Positions 12,201 through 25,100 of a stretch of 64,000 nt of DNA are shown piece after piece. This DNA is from Cololabis saira (Eukaryota; Chordata; Actinopteri; Beloniformes; Belonidae): the NCBI RefSeq assembly GCF_033807715.1, contig NC_084609.1, positions 36,033,113 to 36,097,112 of the forward strand, in the 5' to 3' direction. The notes under the pieces were generated by a model. It was not told the DNA's origin, did not search any database, and was given only the letters and a program-made list of their open reading frames with translations. Position 1 is the stretch's first letter. Every line of letters begins with the position of its first letter. A program made the translations under genes and the position numbers.

Positions 12201-15200
12201 AACACCTCTAGAACCAAAACACCTCTAGAACCAAAACACGTCTAGAACCAAAACACGTCTAGAACCAAAACATCTCTGGAACCAAAACACCTTTGGAACC
12301 AAAACACCTTAAGAACCAAAACACCTTTAGAACCAAAACACCTTTGGAACCAAAACACCTTAAGAACCAAAACACCTTAAGAACCAAAACACCTTTAGAA
12401 CCAAAACACCTTTGGAACCAAAACACCTTAAGAACCAAAACACCTTTAGAACCAAAACACCTTTGGAACCAAAACACCTTTGGAACCAAAACACCTTTGG
12501 AACCAAAACACCTTTAGAACCAAAACACCTTAAGAACCAAAACACCTTTAGAACCAAAACACCTCTAGAACCAAAACACCTCTAGAACCAAAACACCTTC
12601 AGAACCAAAACACCTCTAGAACCAAAACACGTCTAGAACCAAAACATCTCTAGAACCAAAACACCTTTAGAACCAAAACACCTTAAGAACCAAAACACCT
12701 CTAGAACCAAAACACCTTTAGAACCAAAACACGTCTAGAACCAAAACATCTCTAGAACCAAAACACCTTTAGAACCAAAACACCTTAAGAACCAAAACAC
12801 CTCTAGAACCAAAACACCTTTAGAACCAAAACACCTTTGGAACCAAAACACCTTTGGAACCAAAACACCTTTGGAACCAAAACACCTTTAGAACCAAAAC
12901 ACCTCTAGAACCAGAACACCTTTAGAACCAAAACACCTCTAGAACCAAAACACCTCTAGAACCAAAACACCTTTGGAACCAAAACACCTTCAGAACCAAA
13001 ACACCTTTAGAACCAAAACACCTTAAGAACCAAAACACCTTAAGAACCAAAACACCTTTAGAACCAAAACACCTCAAGAACCAAAACACCTTTAGAACCA
13101 AAACACCTTAAGAACCAAAACACCTTTAGAACCAAAACACCTTTAGAACCAAAACACCTCTAGAACCAAAACACCTTTGGAACCAAAACACCTTCAGAAC
13201 CAAAACACCTTTAGAACCAAAACACCTTTGGAACCAAAACACCTTCAGAACCAAAACACCTTTAGAACCAAAACACCTTAAGAACCAAAACACCTTAAGA
13301 ACCAAAACACCTTTAGAACCAAAACACCTCAAGAACCAAAACACCTTTAGAACCAAAACACCTCTAGAACCAAAACACCTTTGGAACCAAAAGACCTTTG
13401 GAACCAAAACACCTTTGGAACCAAAACACCTTTGGAACCAAAACACCTTTAGAACCAAAACACCTCTAGAACCAGAACACCTTTAGAACCAAAACACCTC
13501 TAGAACCAAAACACCTCTGGAACCAAAACACCTTTGGAACCAAAACACCTTCAGAACCAAAACACCTTTAGAACCAAAACACCTTAAGAACCAAAACACC
13601 TTTAGAACCAAAACACCTTTAGAACCTAAACACCTCAAGAACCAAAACACCTTTAGAACCAAAACACCTTAAGAACCAAAACACCTCTAGAACCAAAACA
13701 CCTTTAGAACCAAAACACCTCAGGAACCAAAACACCTTTAGAACCAAAACACCTCTAGAACCAAAACACCTCTAGAACCAGAACACCTCTAGAACCAGAA
13801 CACCTCTAGAACCAAAACACCTCTAGAACCAGAACACCTCTAGAACCAGAACACCTCTAGAACCAGAACACGTCTAGAACCAAAACACCTTTAGAACCAA
13901 AACACCTTAAGAACCAAAACACCTTTAGAACCAAAACACCTCTAGAACCAGAACACCTCTAGAACCAAAACACCTCTAGAACCAAAACACCTCTAGAACC
14001 AAAACACCTCTAGAACCAAAACACCTCTAGAACCAAAACACCTCTAGAACCAAAACACCTTTAGAACCAGAACACGTCTAGAACCAAAACACGTCTAGAA
14101 CCAAAACACCTTTAGAACCAAAACACCTTTGGAACCAAAACACCTTAAGAACCAAAACACCTTTAGAACCAAAACACCTTTAGAACCAAAACACCTTTAG
14201 AACCAAAACACCTTTGGAACCAAAACACCTTTGGAACCAAAACACCTTTAGAACCAAAACACCTTAAGAACCAAAACACCTTTAGAACCAAAACACCTCT
14301 AGAACCAAAACACCTCAAGAACCAAAACACCTCAAGAACCAAAACACCTCTAGAACCAAAACACCTCTAGAACCAAAACACCTCTAGAACCAAAACACGT
14401 CTAGAACCAAAACACGTCTAGAACCAAAACATCTCTGGAACCAAAACACCTTTGGAACCAAAACACCTTAAGAACCAAAACACCTTTAGAACCAAAACAC
14501 CTTTGGAACCAAAACACCTTAAGAACCAAAACACCTTAAGAACCAAAACACCTTTAGAACCAAAACACCTTTGGAACCAAAACACCTTAAGAACCAAAAC
14601 ACCTTTAGAACCAAAACACCTTTGGAACCAAAACACCTTTGGAACCAAAACACCTTTGGAACCAAAACACCTTTAGAACCAAAACACCTTAAGAACCAAA
14701 ACACCTTTAGAACCAAAACACCTCTAGAACCAAAACACCTCTAGAACCAAAACACCTTCAGAACCAAAACACCTCTAGAACCAAAACACGTCTAGAACCA
14801 AAACATCTCTAGAACCAAAACACCTTTAGAACCAAAACACCTTAAGAACCAAAACACCTCTAGAACCAAAACACCTTTAGAACCAAAACACGTCTAGAAC
14901 CAAAACATCTCTAGAACCAAAACACCTTTAGAACCAAAACACCTTAAGAACCAAAACACCTCTAGAACCAAAACACCTTTAGAACCAAAACACCTTTGGA
15001 ACCAAAACACCTTTGGAACCAAAACACCTTTGGAACCAAAACACCTTTAGAACCAAAACACCTCTAGAACCAGAACACCTTTAGAACCAAAACACCTCTA
15101 GAACCAAAACACCTCTAGAACCAAAACACCTTTGGAACCAAAACACCTTCAGAACCAAAACACCTTTAGAACCAAAACACCTTAAGAACCAAAACACCTT

Positions 15201-16662
15201 AAGAACCAAAACACCTTTAGAACCAAAACACCTCAAGAACCAAAACACCTTTAGAACCAAAACACCTTAAGAACCAAAACACCTTTAGAACCAAAACACC
15301 TTTAGAACCAAAACACCTCTAGAACCAAAACACCTTTGGAACCAAAACACCTTCAGAACCAAAACACCTTTAGAACCAAAACACCTTTGGAACCAAAACA
15401 CCTTCAGAACCAAAACACCTTTAGAACCAAAACACCTTAAGAACCAAAACACCTTAAGAACCAAAACACCTTTAGAACCAAAACACCTCAAGAACCAAAA
15501 CACCTTTAGAACCAAAACACCTCTAGAACCAAAACACCTTTGGAACCAAAACACCTTTGGAACCAAAACACCTTTGGAACCAAAACACCTTTGGAACCAA
15601 AACACCTTTAGAACCAAAACACCTCTAGAACCAGAACACCTTTAGAACCAAAACACCTCTAGAACCAAAACACCTCTGGAACCAAAACACCTTTGGAACC
15701 AAAACACCTTCAGAACCAAAACACCTTTAGAACCAAAACACCTTAAGAACCAAAACACCTTTAGAACCAAAACACCTTTAGAACCTAAACACCTCAAGAA
15801 CCAAAACACCTTTAGAACCAAAACACCTTAAGAACCAAAACACCTCTAGAACCAAAACACCTTTAGAACCAAAACACCTCAGGAACCAAAACACCTTTAG
15901 AACCAAAACACCTCTAGAACCAAAACACCTCTAGAACCAGAACACCTCTAGAACCAGAACACCTCTAGAACCAAAACACCTCTAGAACCAGAACACCTCT
16001 AGAACCAGAACACCTCTAGAACCAGAACACGTCTAGAACCAAAACACCTTTAGAACCAAAACACCTTAAGAACCAAAACACCTTTAGAACCAAAACACCT
16101 CTAGAACCAGAACACCTCTAGAACCAAAACACCTCTAGAACCAAAACACCTCTAGAACCAAAACACCTCTAGAACCAAAACACCTCTAGAACCAAAACAC
16201 CTCTAGAACCAAAACACCTTTAGAACCAGAACACGTCTAGAACCAAAACACGTCTAGAACCAAAACACCTCTAGAACCAAAACACCTTTAGAACCAAAAC
16301 ACCTCTAGAACCAAAACACCTCTAGAACCAAAACACCTCTAGAACCAAAACACCTCTAGAACCAAAACACCTTCAGAACCAAAACACCTCTAGAACCAAA
16401 ACACTTTCAGAACCAAAACACCTTTAGAACCAGAACACGTCTAGAACCAAAAACACCCCTAGAACCAAAACACCCCTAGAACCAAAACACCTCTAGAACC
16501 AAAACACCTCTAGAACCAAAACACCTCTAGAACCAAAACACCTTTAGAACCAAAACACCTCTAGAACCAAAACACCTCTAGAACCAAAACACCTCTAGAA
16601 CCAAAACACCTCTAGAACCAAAACACCTCTAGAACCAAAACACCTCTAGAACCAAAACACCT
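6208..16662. repeat. giant 17-bp minisatellite, about 615 copies
   Basis: The unit is CTCTAGAACCAAAACAC, with main variants at the first bases (ctctag, ctttag, cttaag, cttctag, cgtctag, ctttgg). It contains almost no G on the plus strand. Higher-order structure is visible: the block 11952-14110 is repeated at 14111-16269 with an offset of 2159 bp (127 units), and blocks with cgtctag markers recur at offsets of 663 bp (39 units) and 782 bp (46 units) at about 9041, 9704 and 10486. Reading frames of up to 110 codons inside it (17-residue period, VFWFQRCFGSKG) are artefacts of the repeat. Confidence 0.99.
14111..16269. repeat. second copy of a 2159-bp higher-order block of the 17-bp array
   Basis: Order and identity of unit variants match 11952-14110 almost base for base, including rare units such as accttaag pairs, agaacctaaac and accagaacac. 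One difference is aagacct at 13391 against aacacct in the copy. The size is exactly 127 units, so this is an in-register segmental duplication. Confidence 0.9.
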
Positions 16663-16663
16663 T

Positions 16664-17154
16664 GGCTGCGTCCGAAATTGCATACTTCCACCCTAATGAG
16701 TATGCAAAATGAGTATGCAAGATTTTTTAGTGCGTCCGAAACATTAGTACATACTCAATAGTGTGCTCTATCCATGCTCATTCCGGAGAAATGTATTAGT
16801 TAGATGGACACTAGCTAAGCAGAAACTTCCCACAATGCAATGCAGCTGTGTTTGGTTTCTAAGTGATACTTATATGTCATAAGTGTAATATTAAGTATAA
16901 TAATATTATATAATATTAATATTATAATTGTTCGTATATATAATAATATTATATAATGTCATCTTATTTGGGCCAGCATAAACGAGAAAAAATAGCGGAG
17001 CGGTGCTGCTACTGCGACACGTCACTTCCTCCCAACGGCAGGAAGTGACGTGTGCGCTCTGAGTAGTGCGTCCGAATTAATGCCCACTACTGATATTTAC
17101 TCAAAAGTGTGCCGAACTTAAGTATACTTTTTAGTATATACTGTTTAGTACTTT
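16664..17154. mobile_element. DNA transposon inserted in the 17-bp array
   Basis: It starts GGCTGCGTCCGAAATTGCAT and has internal inverted motifs (gcgtccgaa, gagtatgc, agtatact) and a central TAATATTATATAA stretch. A related copy lies inverted at 29040-30070 and ends AATTTCGGACGCAGC. The right terminus here looks truncated. 17-bp units resume at 17155. Confidence 0.75.
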
Positions 17155-17764
17155 CAGAACCAAAACACCTTTAGAACCACAACCGCTTTAGGAAAGGCAA
17201 GTTTATTTGTATAGCACAATTCAACACAAGGTAATTCAAAGTGCTTTACATCAACATTAAAAGCGGCAAGACACGTAACAAGAGAAGATCTGTACTTGAC
17301 TAAAGTGTTACTCGCAGCAAGTAAAAAAGCAGTCACAAGAAACTGGCTCAATGTAAATGCCCCGAAACAGGAACAGTGGTTGGAAATTGTCCAGGAAATT
17401 TGTGTTATGGAAAAATGTACATATCTTCTAAGGATCAAAGAGAATGTATTTGAAAAGAACTGGGAAAAATGGAATACTTACATGAGACGTGACACCAACT
17501 GAACAAATGCCGAATGGAACAGTGGACTGAATAGAAGATCATCTCCAGACAGTTTGTTTTTGTTAATGTTATTATTATTGTTATTCTAATATGCAACTTG
17601 TTTGCAGTATTGTTTTGTTGGTTTACGTGTGAAAAAAAACGTGTGAAATAAAAATTTAAGTTATAAAAAAAAAAAAGCGGCCAGACACAATTAAAACATA
17701 AATAACAAATAAAATGAAATTATAAGAAAAGAGGCTTTTGAACCAAAACACCTTCAGAACCAGA
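17155..17764. mobile_element. remnant of 17-bp array holding a SINE-like sequence with a nested L1
   Basis: 17-bp units lie at 17155-17180 and 17738-17764. Between them is a sequence starting GCAAGTTTATTTGTATAGCA, a dispersed fish retroelement tail. It is split by an L1 fragment. The layers are array, then retroelement, then L1. Confidence 0.75.
17275..17672 (+). mobile_element. 5'-truncated L1-type LINE, end of ORF2
   Basis: The frame 17296-17502 translates to the C-terminal region of L1 ORF2 (LLAASKKAVTRNWLN, then QEQWLEIVQEICVMEKCTYL), followed by a 3' UTR and poly(A). It is flanked by a 16-bp direct repeat AAAAGCGGCAAGACAC (17259-17274) and AAAAGCGGCCAGACAC (17673-17688), 15 of 16 identical. 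This is a target-site duplication. Confidence 0.88.
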
Positions 17765-18540
17765 TGTTTTGGCAGCTTGCTGGTCTGGACCCCCCAGGTG
17801 TGTAAACACAACGCCACGAGGGAAGACATCAGTAATGTTTCAGAGAAGCAGACCAGACTTTTACATTTAAATCACCACATTTCTCTACTGGTTGCCCCCG
17901 ACGACCCGTCCGGGTCTCCGTGGAAACGGGTCAGCTGATGAGGTCGCTGCTGCCGTGCTGAGGGCTGATAGTGGAATCGATCATGTGGCGCTGCAGCGTT
18001 TCCATTGATTACCAGTCCTGTGATGCGGCAGCGTGGAGGCCACGCCCCTCTCGTGGTCCCGCCCCTGACCCACTGGACCCTGCAGAGACCCGGAGACCAG
18101 GAGACCCAGAGACCCCCCCCCCCCGGCATTTCCCTCATCTGATTTGAACTGAATTGCTTTCATTGAACAGCTGAACCAGGACACCCCCACGTCCCAGCAT
18201 GCAACACGGTGGCGTTACATCCTCCAGGTTATTTTTCCTCATTAATGTTTGTAATCAATATTTAATAATCGGTTTCCCCGGAGCCGCCAACTTTAACGAG
18301 GTTACTAACCGCAGCGGCGCCGCGGGCCCTCATCGATCTGGACCCTGGTCCAGCATCTGATCCGGATTCCGGCCCCATCACAACTTTTCCACCTGCAGCT
18401 CCGCGGCGCCGCAGGAGGCTGAAAATAATCCTCAGTAATCCTGGAAGTGCTGAAGTCTGCAGTCCTGCTGGGGGGTCGGGGGGGTCGTGGGGGCTGTCAG
18501 AAGCCGGGACGACCCCCCCCGGTGGGAGGCAGAGCCACTT
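17765..18540. other. unique sequence without a recognised gene
   Basis: Moderately GC-rich (GC boxes near 18045 and 18065, a run of C at 18113-18124). Open frames of 60-97 codons on both strands lack start context or homology. No splice-framed exon could be supported. Confidence 0.4.
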
Positions 18541-18684
18541 ATGGCGCTTTTCCACTAGTACCTACACAGTGCGACTCGACACGCCCCCGTTTTGCGCTTT
18601 TACACTACAGGTGGAGGCGTGCCGGGTAGATACTTTTTCTGTATCTATTCTGCTGAGGTTCTAAGCGTGCTGAGTCATTGCAAG

Positions 18685-19112
18685 GGCCCTATCCCAATTT
18701 GGGATAGGGCCTCCCAATACACCCACTACCCCTACTTTTCAGCCCTACCCCTAAATTTTGCGCGTTCCGTGAGGGTAGTGGTGTCACAATTCCGGAAAAC
18801 GAGGGTAGTATGTATGAATCTAGCCCTTCACAGCTAGGGATTTCAGATAGCTGACCTAGGGCCAGAAACATTTCGCAGAATACTTTTCGTCGTCATTTGC
18901 GGACTGAATTGAAAAAAAAAACATGGCGGACATTTCTTATTTTTTAGTGAATAAAAATCTGTTTTTGAGTTAGTTTCTGCATAAAACTGCATTTTGATTA
19001 CATTTATAGCGAGAAATATATATTTTACTTTCATAATATTCACTCAGTGAATGTACATAATATTCACTCAGTGAATGTACATAATCACTCGTTTTCCCGT
19101 TGTTGCGAAGTC
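18685..19112. mobile_element. MITE copy A
   Basis: It shares long stretches with 54750-55188: CCCTACCCCTAAATTTTGCG, gggccagaaa, TTTTCGTCGTCATTTGCGGA, catggcggac, GAGAAATATATATTTTACTT and the direct repeat around attcactcagtgaatgtac. It begins with a 27-bp palindrome at 18685-18711. Its right side runs straight into the 20-bp array. Confidence 0.75.
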
Positions 19113-22100
19113 TTTTTGAAACACCTCCCTCCTACCATGAAACACCTCCCTCTACCATGAAACACCTCCCTCTACCATGAAACACCTCCCTCCTACCATG
19201 AAACACCTCCCTCTACCATGAAACACCTCCCTCTACCATGAAACACCTCCCTCTACCATGAAACACCTCCCTCCTACCATGAAACACCTCCCTCTACCAT
19301 GAAACACCTCCCTCCTACCATGAAACACCTCCCTCCTACCATGAAACACCTCCCTCCTACCATGAAACACCTCCCTCTACCATGAAACACCTCCTTCCTA
19401 CCATGAAACACCTCCCACCTACCATGAAACACCTCCCTCTACCATGAAACACCTCCCTCCTACCATGAAACACCTCCTTCCTACCATGAAACACCTCCTT
19501 CCTACCATGAAACACCTCCCCCCTACCATGAAACACCTCCCCCCTACCATGAAACACCTCCCCCTACCATGAAACACCTCCCCCTACCATGAAACACCTC
19601 CCCCTACCATGAAACACCTCCCCCTACCATGAAACACCTCCCTCCTACCATGAAACACCTCCCCCTACCATGAAACACCTCCCTCTACCATGAAACACCT
19701 CCCTCTACCATGAAACACCTCCCTCCTACCATGAAACACCTCCCCCCTACCATGAAACACCTCCCTCCTACCATGAAACACCTCCCTCTACCATGAAACA
19801 CCTCCCCCTACCATGAAACACCTCCCCCTACCATGAAACACCTCCCTCTACAATGAAACACCTCCCTCTACCATGAAACACCTCCCTCCTACCATGAAAC
19901 ACCTCCCTCCTACCATGAAACACCTCACCCTACCATGAAACACCTCCCTCTACCATGAAACACCTCCCTCTACCATGAAACACCTCCCCCTACCATGAAA
20001 CACCTACCATGAAACACCTCCCTCTACCATGAAACACCTCCCTCTACCATGAAACACCTCCCTCTACCATGAAACACCTCCCTCTACCATGAAACACCTC
20101 CCTCTACCATGAAACACCTCCCTCTACCATGAAACACCTCCCCCTACCATGAAACACCTCCCCCTACCATGAAACACCTCCCTCCTACCATGAAACACCT
20201 CCCCCTACCATGAAACACCTCCCTCTACCATGAAACACCTCCCTCTACCATGAAACACCTCCCTCTACCATGAAACACCTCCCTCTACCATGAAACACCT
20301 CCCTCTACCATGAAACACCTCCCCCTACCATGAAACACCTCCCTCTACCATGAAACACCTCCCTCTACCATGAAACACCTACCATGAAACACCTCCCTCT
20401 ACCATGAAACACCTCCCCCTACCATGAAACACCTCCCTCTACCATGAAACACCTCCCTCTACCATGAAACACCTCCCTCTACCATGAAACACCTCCCTCT
20501 ACCATGAAACACCTCCCTCCTACCATGAAACACCTCCCTCTACCATGAAACACCTCCCTCCTACCATGAAACACCTCCTTCCTACCATGAAACACCTCCC
20601 CCTACCATGAAACACCTCCCTCTACCATGAAACACCTCCCTCTACCATGAAACACCTCCCTCTACCATGAAACACCTCCCTCTACCATGAAACACCTCCC
20701 TCCTACCATGAAACACCTCCCTCTACCATGAAACACCTACCATGAAACACCTCCCTCTACCATGAAACACCTCCCTCTACCATGAAACACCTCCCTCTAC
20801 CATGAAACACCTCCCTCCTACCATGAAACACCTCCCCCTACCATGAAACACCTCCCCCTACCATGAAACACCTCCCTCCTACCATGAAACACCTCCCCCT
20901 ACCATGAAACACCTCCCTCTACCATGAAACACCTCCCTCTACCATGAAACACCTCCCTCCTACCATGAAACACCTCCCCCTACCATGAAACACCTCCCCC
21001 TACCATGAAACACCTCCCTCCTACCATGAAACACCTCCCCCTACCATGAAACACCTCCCTCTACCATGAAACACCTCCCTCCTACCATGAAACACCTCCC
21101 CCTACCATGAAACACCTCCCCCCTACCATGAAACACCTCCCTCCTACCATGAAACACCTCCCTCCTACCATGAAACACCTCCCTCTACCATGAAACACCT
21201 CCCTCCTACCATGAAACACCTCCCCCTACCATGAAACACCTCCCCCTACCATGAAACACCTCCCTCTACCATGAAACACCTCCCCCTACCATGAAACACC
21301 CCCTTCGTACCATGAAACACCTCCCTCTACCATGAAACACCTCCCTCTACCATGAAACACCTCCCTCCTACCATGAAACACCTCCCTCTACCATGAAACA
21401 CCTCCCTCCTACCATGAAACACCTCCCTCTACCATGAAACACCTCCCTCTACCATGAAACACCTCCCTCTACCATGAAACACCTACCATGAAACACCTCC
21501 CTCTACCATGAAACACCTCCCTCTACCATGAAACACCTCCCTCTACCATGAAACACCTCCCTCCTACCATGAAACACCTCCCCCTACCATGAAACACCTC
21601 CCCCTACCATGAAACACCTCCCTCCTACCATGAAACACCTCCCCCTACCATGAAACACCTCCCTCTACCATGAAACACCTCCCTCTACCATGAAACACCT
21701 CCCTCTACCATGAAACACCTCCCTCCTACCATGAAACACCTCCCCCTACCATGAAACACCTCCCCCTACCATGAAACACCTCCCTCCTACCATGAAACAC
21801 CTCCCCCTACCATGAAACACCTCCCTCTACCATGAAACACCTCCTTCCTACCATGAAACACCTCCCCCCTACCATGAAACACCTCCCCCTACCATGAAAC
21901 ACCTCCCTCTACCATGAAACACCTCCCCCTACCATGAAACACCTCCCCCTACCATGAAACACCTCCTCCTACCATGAAACACCTCCCCCCTACCATGAAA
22001 CACCTCCCTCCTACCATGAAACACCTCCCTCTACCATGAAACACCTCCCTCCTACCATGAAACACCTCCCCCTACCATGAAACACCTCCCTCTACCATGA

Positions 22101-25100
22101 AACACCTCCCTCCTACCATGAAACACCTCCCCCTACCATGAAACACCTCCCCCCTACCATGAAACACCTCCCTCCTACCATGAAACACCTCCCTCCTACC
22201 ATGAAACACCTCCCTCTACCATGAAACACCTCCCTCCTACCATGAAACACCTCCCCCTACCATGAAACACCTCCCCCTACCATGAAACACCTCCCTCTAC
22301 CATGAAACACCTCCCCCTACCATGAAACACCCCCTTCGTACCATGAAACACCTCCCTCTACCATGAAACACCTCCCTCTACCATGAAACACCTCCCTCCT
22401 ACCATGAAACACCTCCCTCTACCATGAAACACCTCCCTCCTACCATGAAACACCTCCCTCTACCATGAAACACCTCCCTCTACCATGAAACACCTCCCCC
22501 TACCATGAAACACCTACCATGAAACACCTCCTTCCTACCATGAAACACCTCCCCCCTACCATGAAACACCTCCCCCTACCATGAAACACCTCCCTCTACC
22601 ATGAAACACCTCCCTCCTACCATGAAACACCTCCCCCTACCATGAAACACCTACCATGAAACACCTCCTTCCTACCATGAAACACCTCCCCCCTACCATG
22701 AAACACCTCCCCCTACCATGAAACACCTCCCCCTACCATGAAACACCTCCCCCTACCATGAAACACCTCCCTCTACCATGAAACACCTCCCCCTACCATG
22801 AAACACCTCCCTCTACCATGAAACACCTCCCTCCTACCATGAAACACCTCCCCCCTACCATGAAACACCTCCCCCTACCATGAAACACCTCCCTCTACCA
22901 TGAAACACCTCCCCCTACCATGAAACACCCCCTTCGTACCATGAAACACCTCCCTCTACCATGAAACACCTCCCTCTACCATGAAGCACCTCCCTCCTAC
23001 CATGAAACACCTCCCTCCTACCATGAAACACCTCCCTCCTACCATGAAACACCTCCCCCCACCATGAAACACCTCCCTCTACCATGAAACACCTCCCTCC
23101 TACCATGAAACACCTCCCTCCTACCATGAAACACCTCCCTCTACCATGAAACACCTCCCTCTACCATGAAACACCTCCCTCCTACCATGAAACACCTCCC
23201 TCCTACCATGAAACACCTCCCTCCTACCATGAAACACCTCCCTCTACCATGAAACACCTCCCTCTACCATGAAACACCTCCCCCTACCATGAAACACCTC
23301 CCTCCTACCATGAAACACCTCCCTCTACCATGAAACACCTCCCTCTACCATGAAACACCTCCCTCCTACCATGAAACACCTACCATGAAACACCTCCTTC
23401 CTACCATGAAACACCTACCATGAAACACCTACCATGAAACACCTCCCTCCTACCATGAAACACCTCCCCCTACCATGAAACACCTCCCCCCTACCATGAA
23501 ACACCTCCCTCTACCATGAAACACCTCCCCCTACCATGAAACACCCCCTTCGTACCATGAAACACCTCCCCCTACCATGAAACACCCCCTTCCTACCATG
23601 AAACACCTCCCTCTACCATGAAACACCTCCCCCTACCATGAAACACCTCCCCCTACCATGAAACACCTCCCCCTACCATGAAACACCCCCCCTACCATGA
23701 AACACCTCCCTCTACCATGAAACACCTCCCTCTACCATGAAACACCTCCCCCTACCATGAAACACCCCCCCTACCATGAAACACCTCCCCCTACCATGAA
23801 ACACCTCCCCCTACCATGAAACACCTACCATGAAACACCTCCCTCCTACCATGAAACACCTCCCTCCTACCATGAAACACCTACCATGAAACACCTCCCT
23901 CTACCATGAAACACCTCCCTCTACCATGAAACACCTCCCCCTACCATGAAACACCTCCCCCTACCATGAAACACCTCCCTCTACCATGAAACACCTCCCA
24001 CCTACCATGAAACACCTCCCTCTACCATGAAACACCTCCCTCCTACCATGAAACACCTCCCTCTACCATGAAACACCTCCCTCTACCATGAAACACCTCC
24101 CTCTACCATGAAACACCTCCCTCTACCATGAAACACCTCCCCCTACCATGAAACACCTCCCCCTACCATGAAACACCTCCCCCCACCATGAAACACCTCC
24201 CTCCTACCATGAAACACCTCCCTCTACCATGAAACACCTCCCTCTACCATGAAACACCTACCATGAAACACCTCCCCCTACCATGAAACACCTCCCCCCA
24301 CCATGAAACACCTCCCTCCTACCATGAAACACCTCCCTCTACCATGAAACACCTCCCTCCTACCATGAAACACCTCCCTCCTACCATGAAACACCTCCTT
24401 CTACCATGAAACACCTCCCTCCTACCATGAAACACCTCCCTCCTACCATGAAACACCTCCCTCTACCATGAAACACCTCCCTCTACCATGAAACACCTCC
24501 CTCTACCATGAAACACCTCCCTCTACCATGAAACACCTCCCTCTACCATGAAACACCTCCCCCTACCATGAAACACCTCCCTCTACCATGAAACACCTCC
24601 CCCTACCATGAAACACCTCCTTCTACCATGAAACACCTCCCCCTACCATGAAACACCTCCCCCTACCATGAAACACCTCCCTCCTACCATGAAACACCTC
24701 CCTCTACCATGAAACACCTCCCTCTACCATGAAACACCTCCCTCTACCATGAAACACCTACCATGAAACACCTCCCTCTACCATGAAACACCTCCCTCTA
24801 CCATGAAACACCTCCCTCTACCATGAAACACCTCCCTCCTACCATGAAACACCTCCCCCTACCATGAAACACCTCCCCCTACCATGAAACACCTCCCTCC
24901 TACCATGAAACACCTCCCCCTACCATGAAACACCTCCCTCTACCATGAAACACCTCCCTCTACCATGAAACACCTCCCTCTACCATGAAACACCTCCCTC
25001 CTACCATGAAACACCTCCCCCTACCATGAAACACCTCCCCCTACCATGAAACACCTCCCTCCTACCATGAAACACCTCCCCCTACCATGAAACACCTCCC

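Noticed and set aside
12259..15617. Repeated minus-strand frames with VFWFQRCFGSKG peptides
   Set aside because: A 17-codon period equal to three 17-bp units. They are artefacts of the array.
6208..16662. CRISPR-like regular short repeats
   Set aside because: Direct head-to-tail 17-bp units with no unique spacers, in vertebrate DNA. It is a minisatellite.
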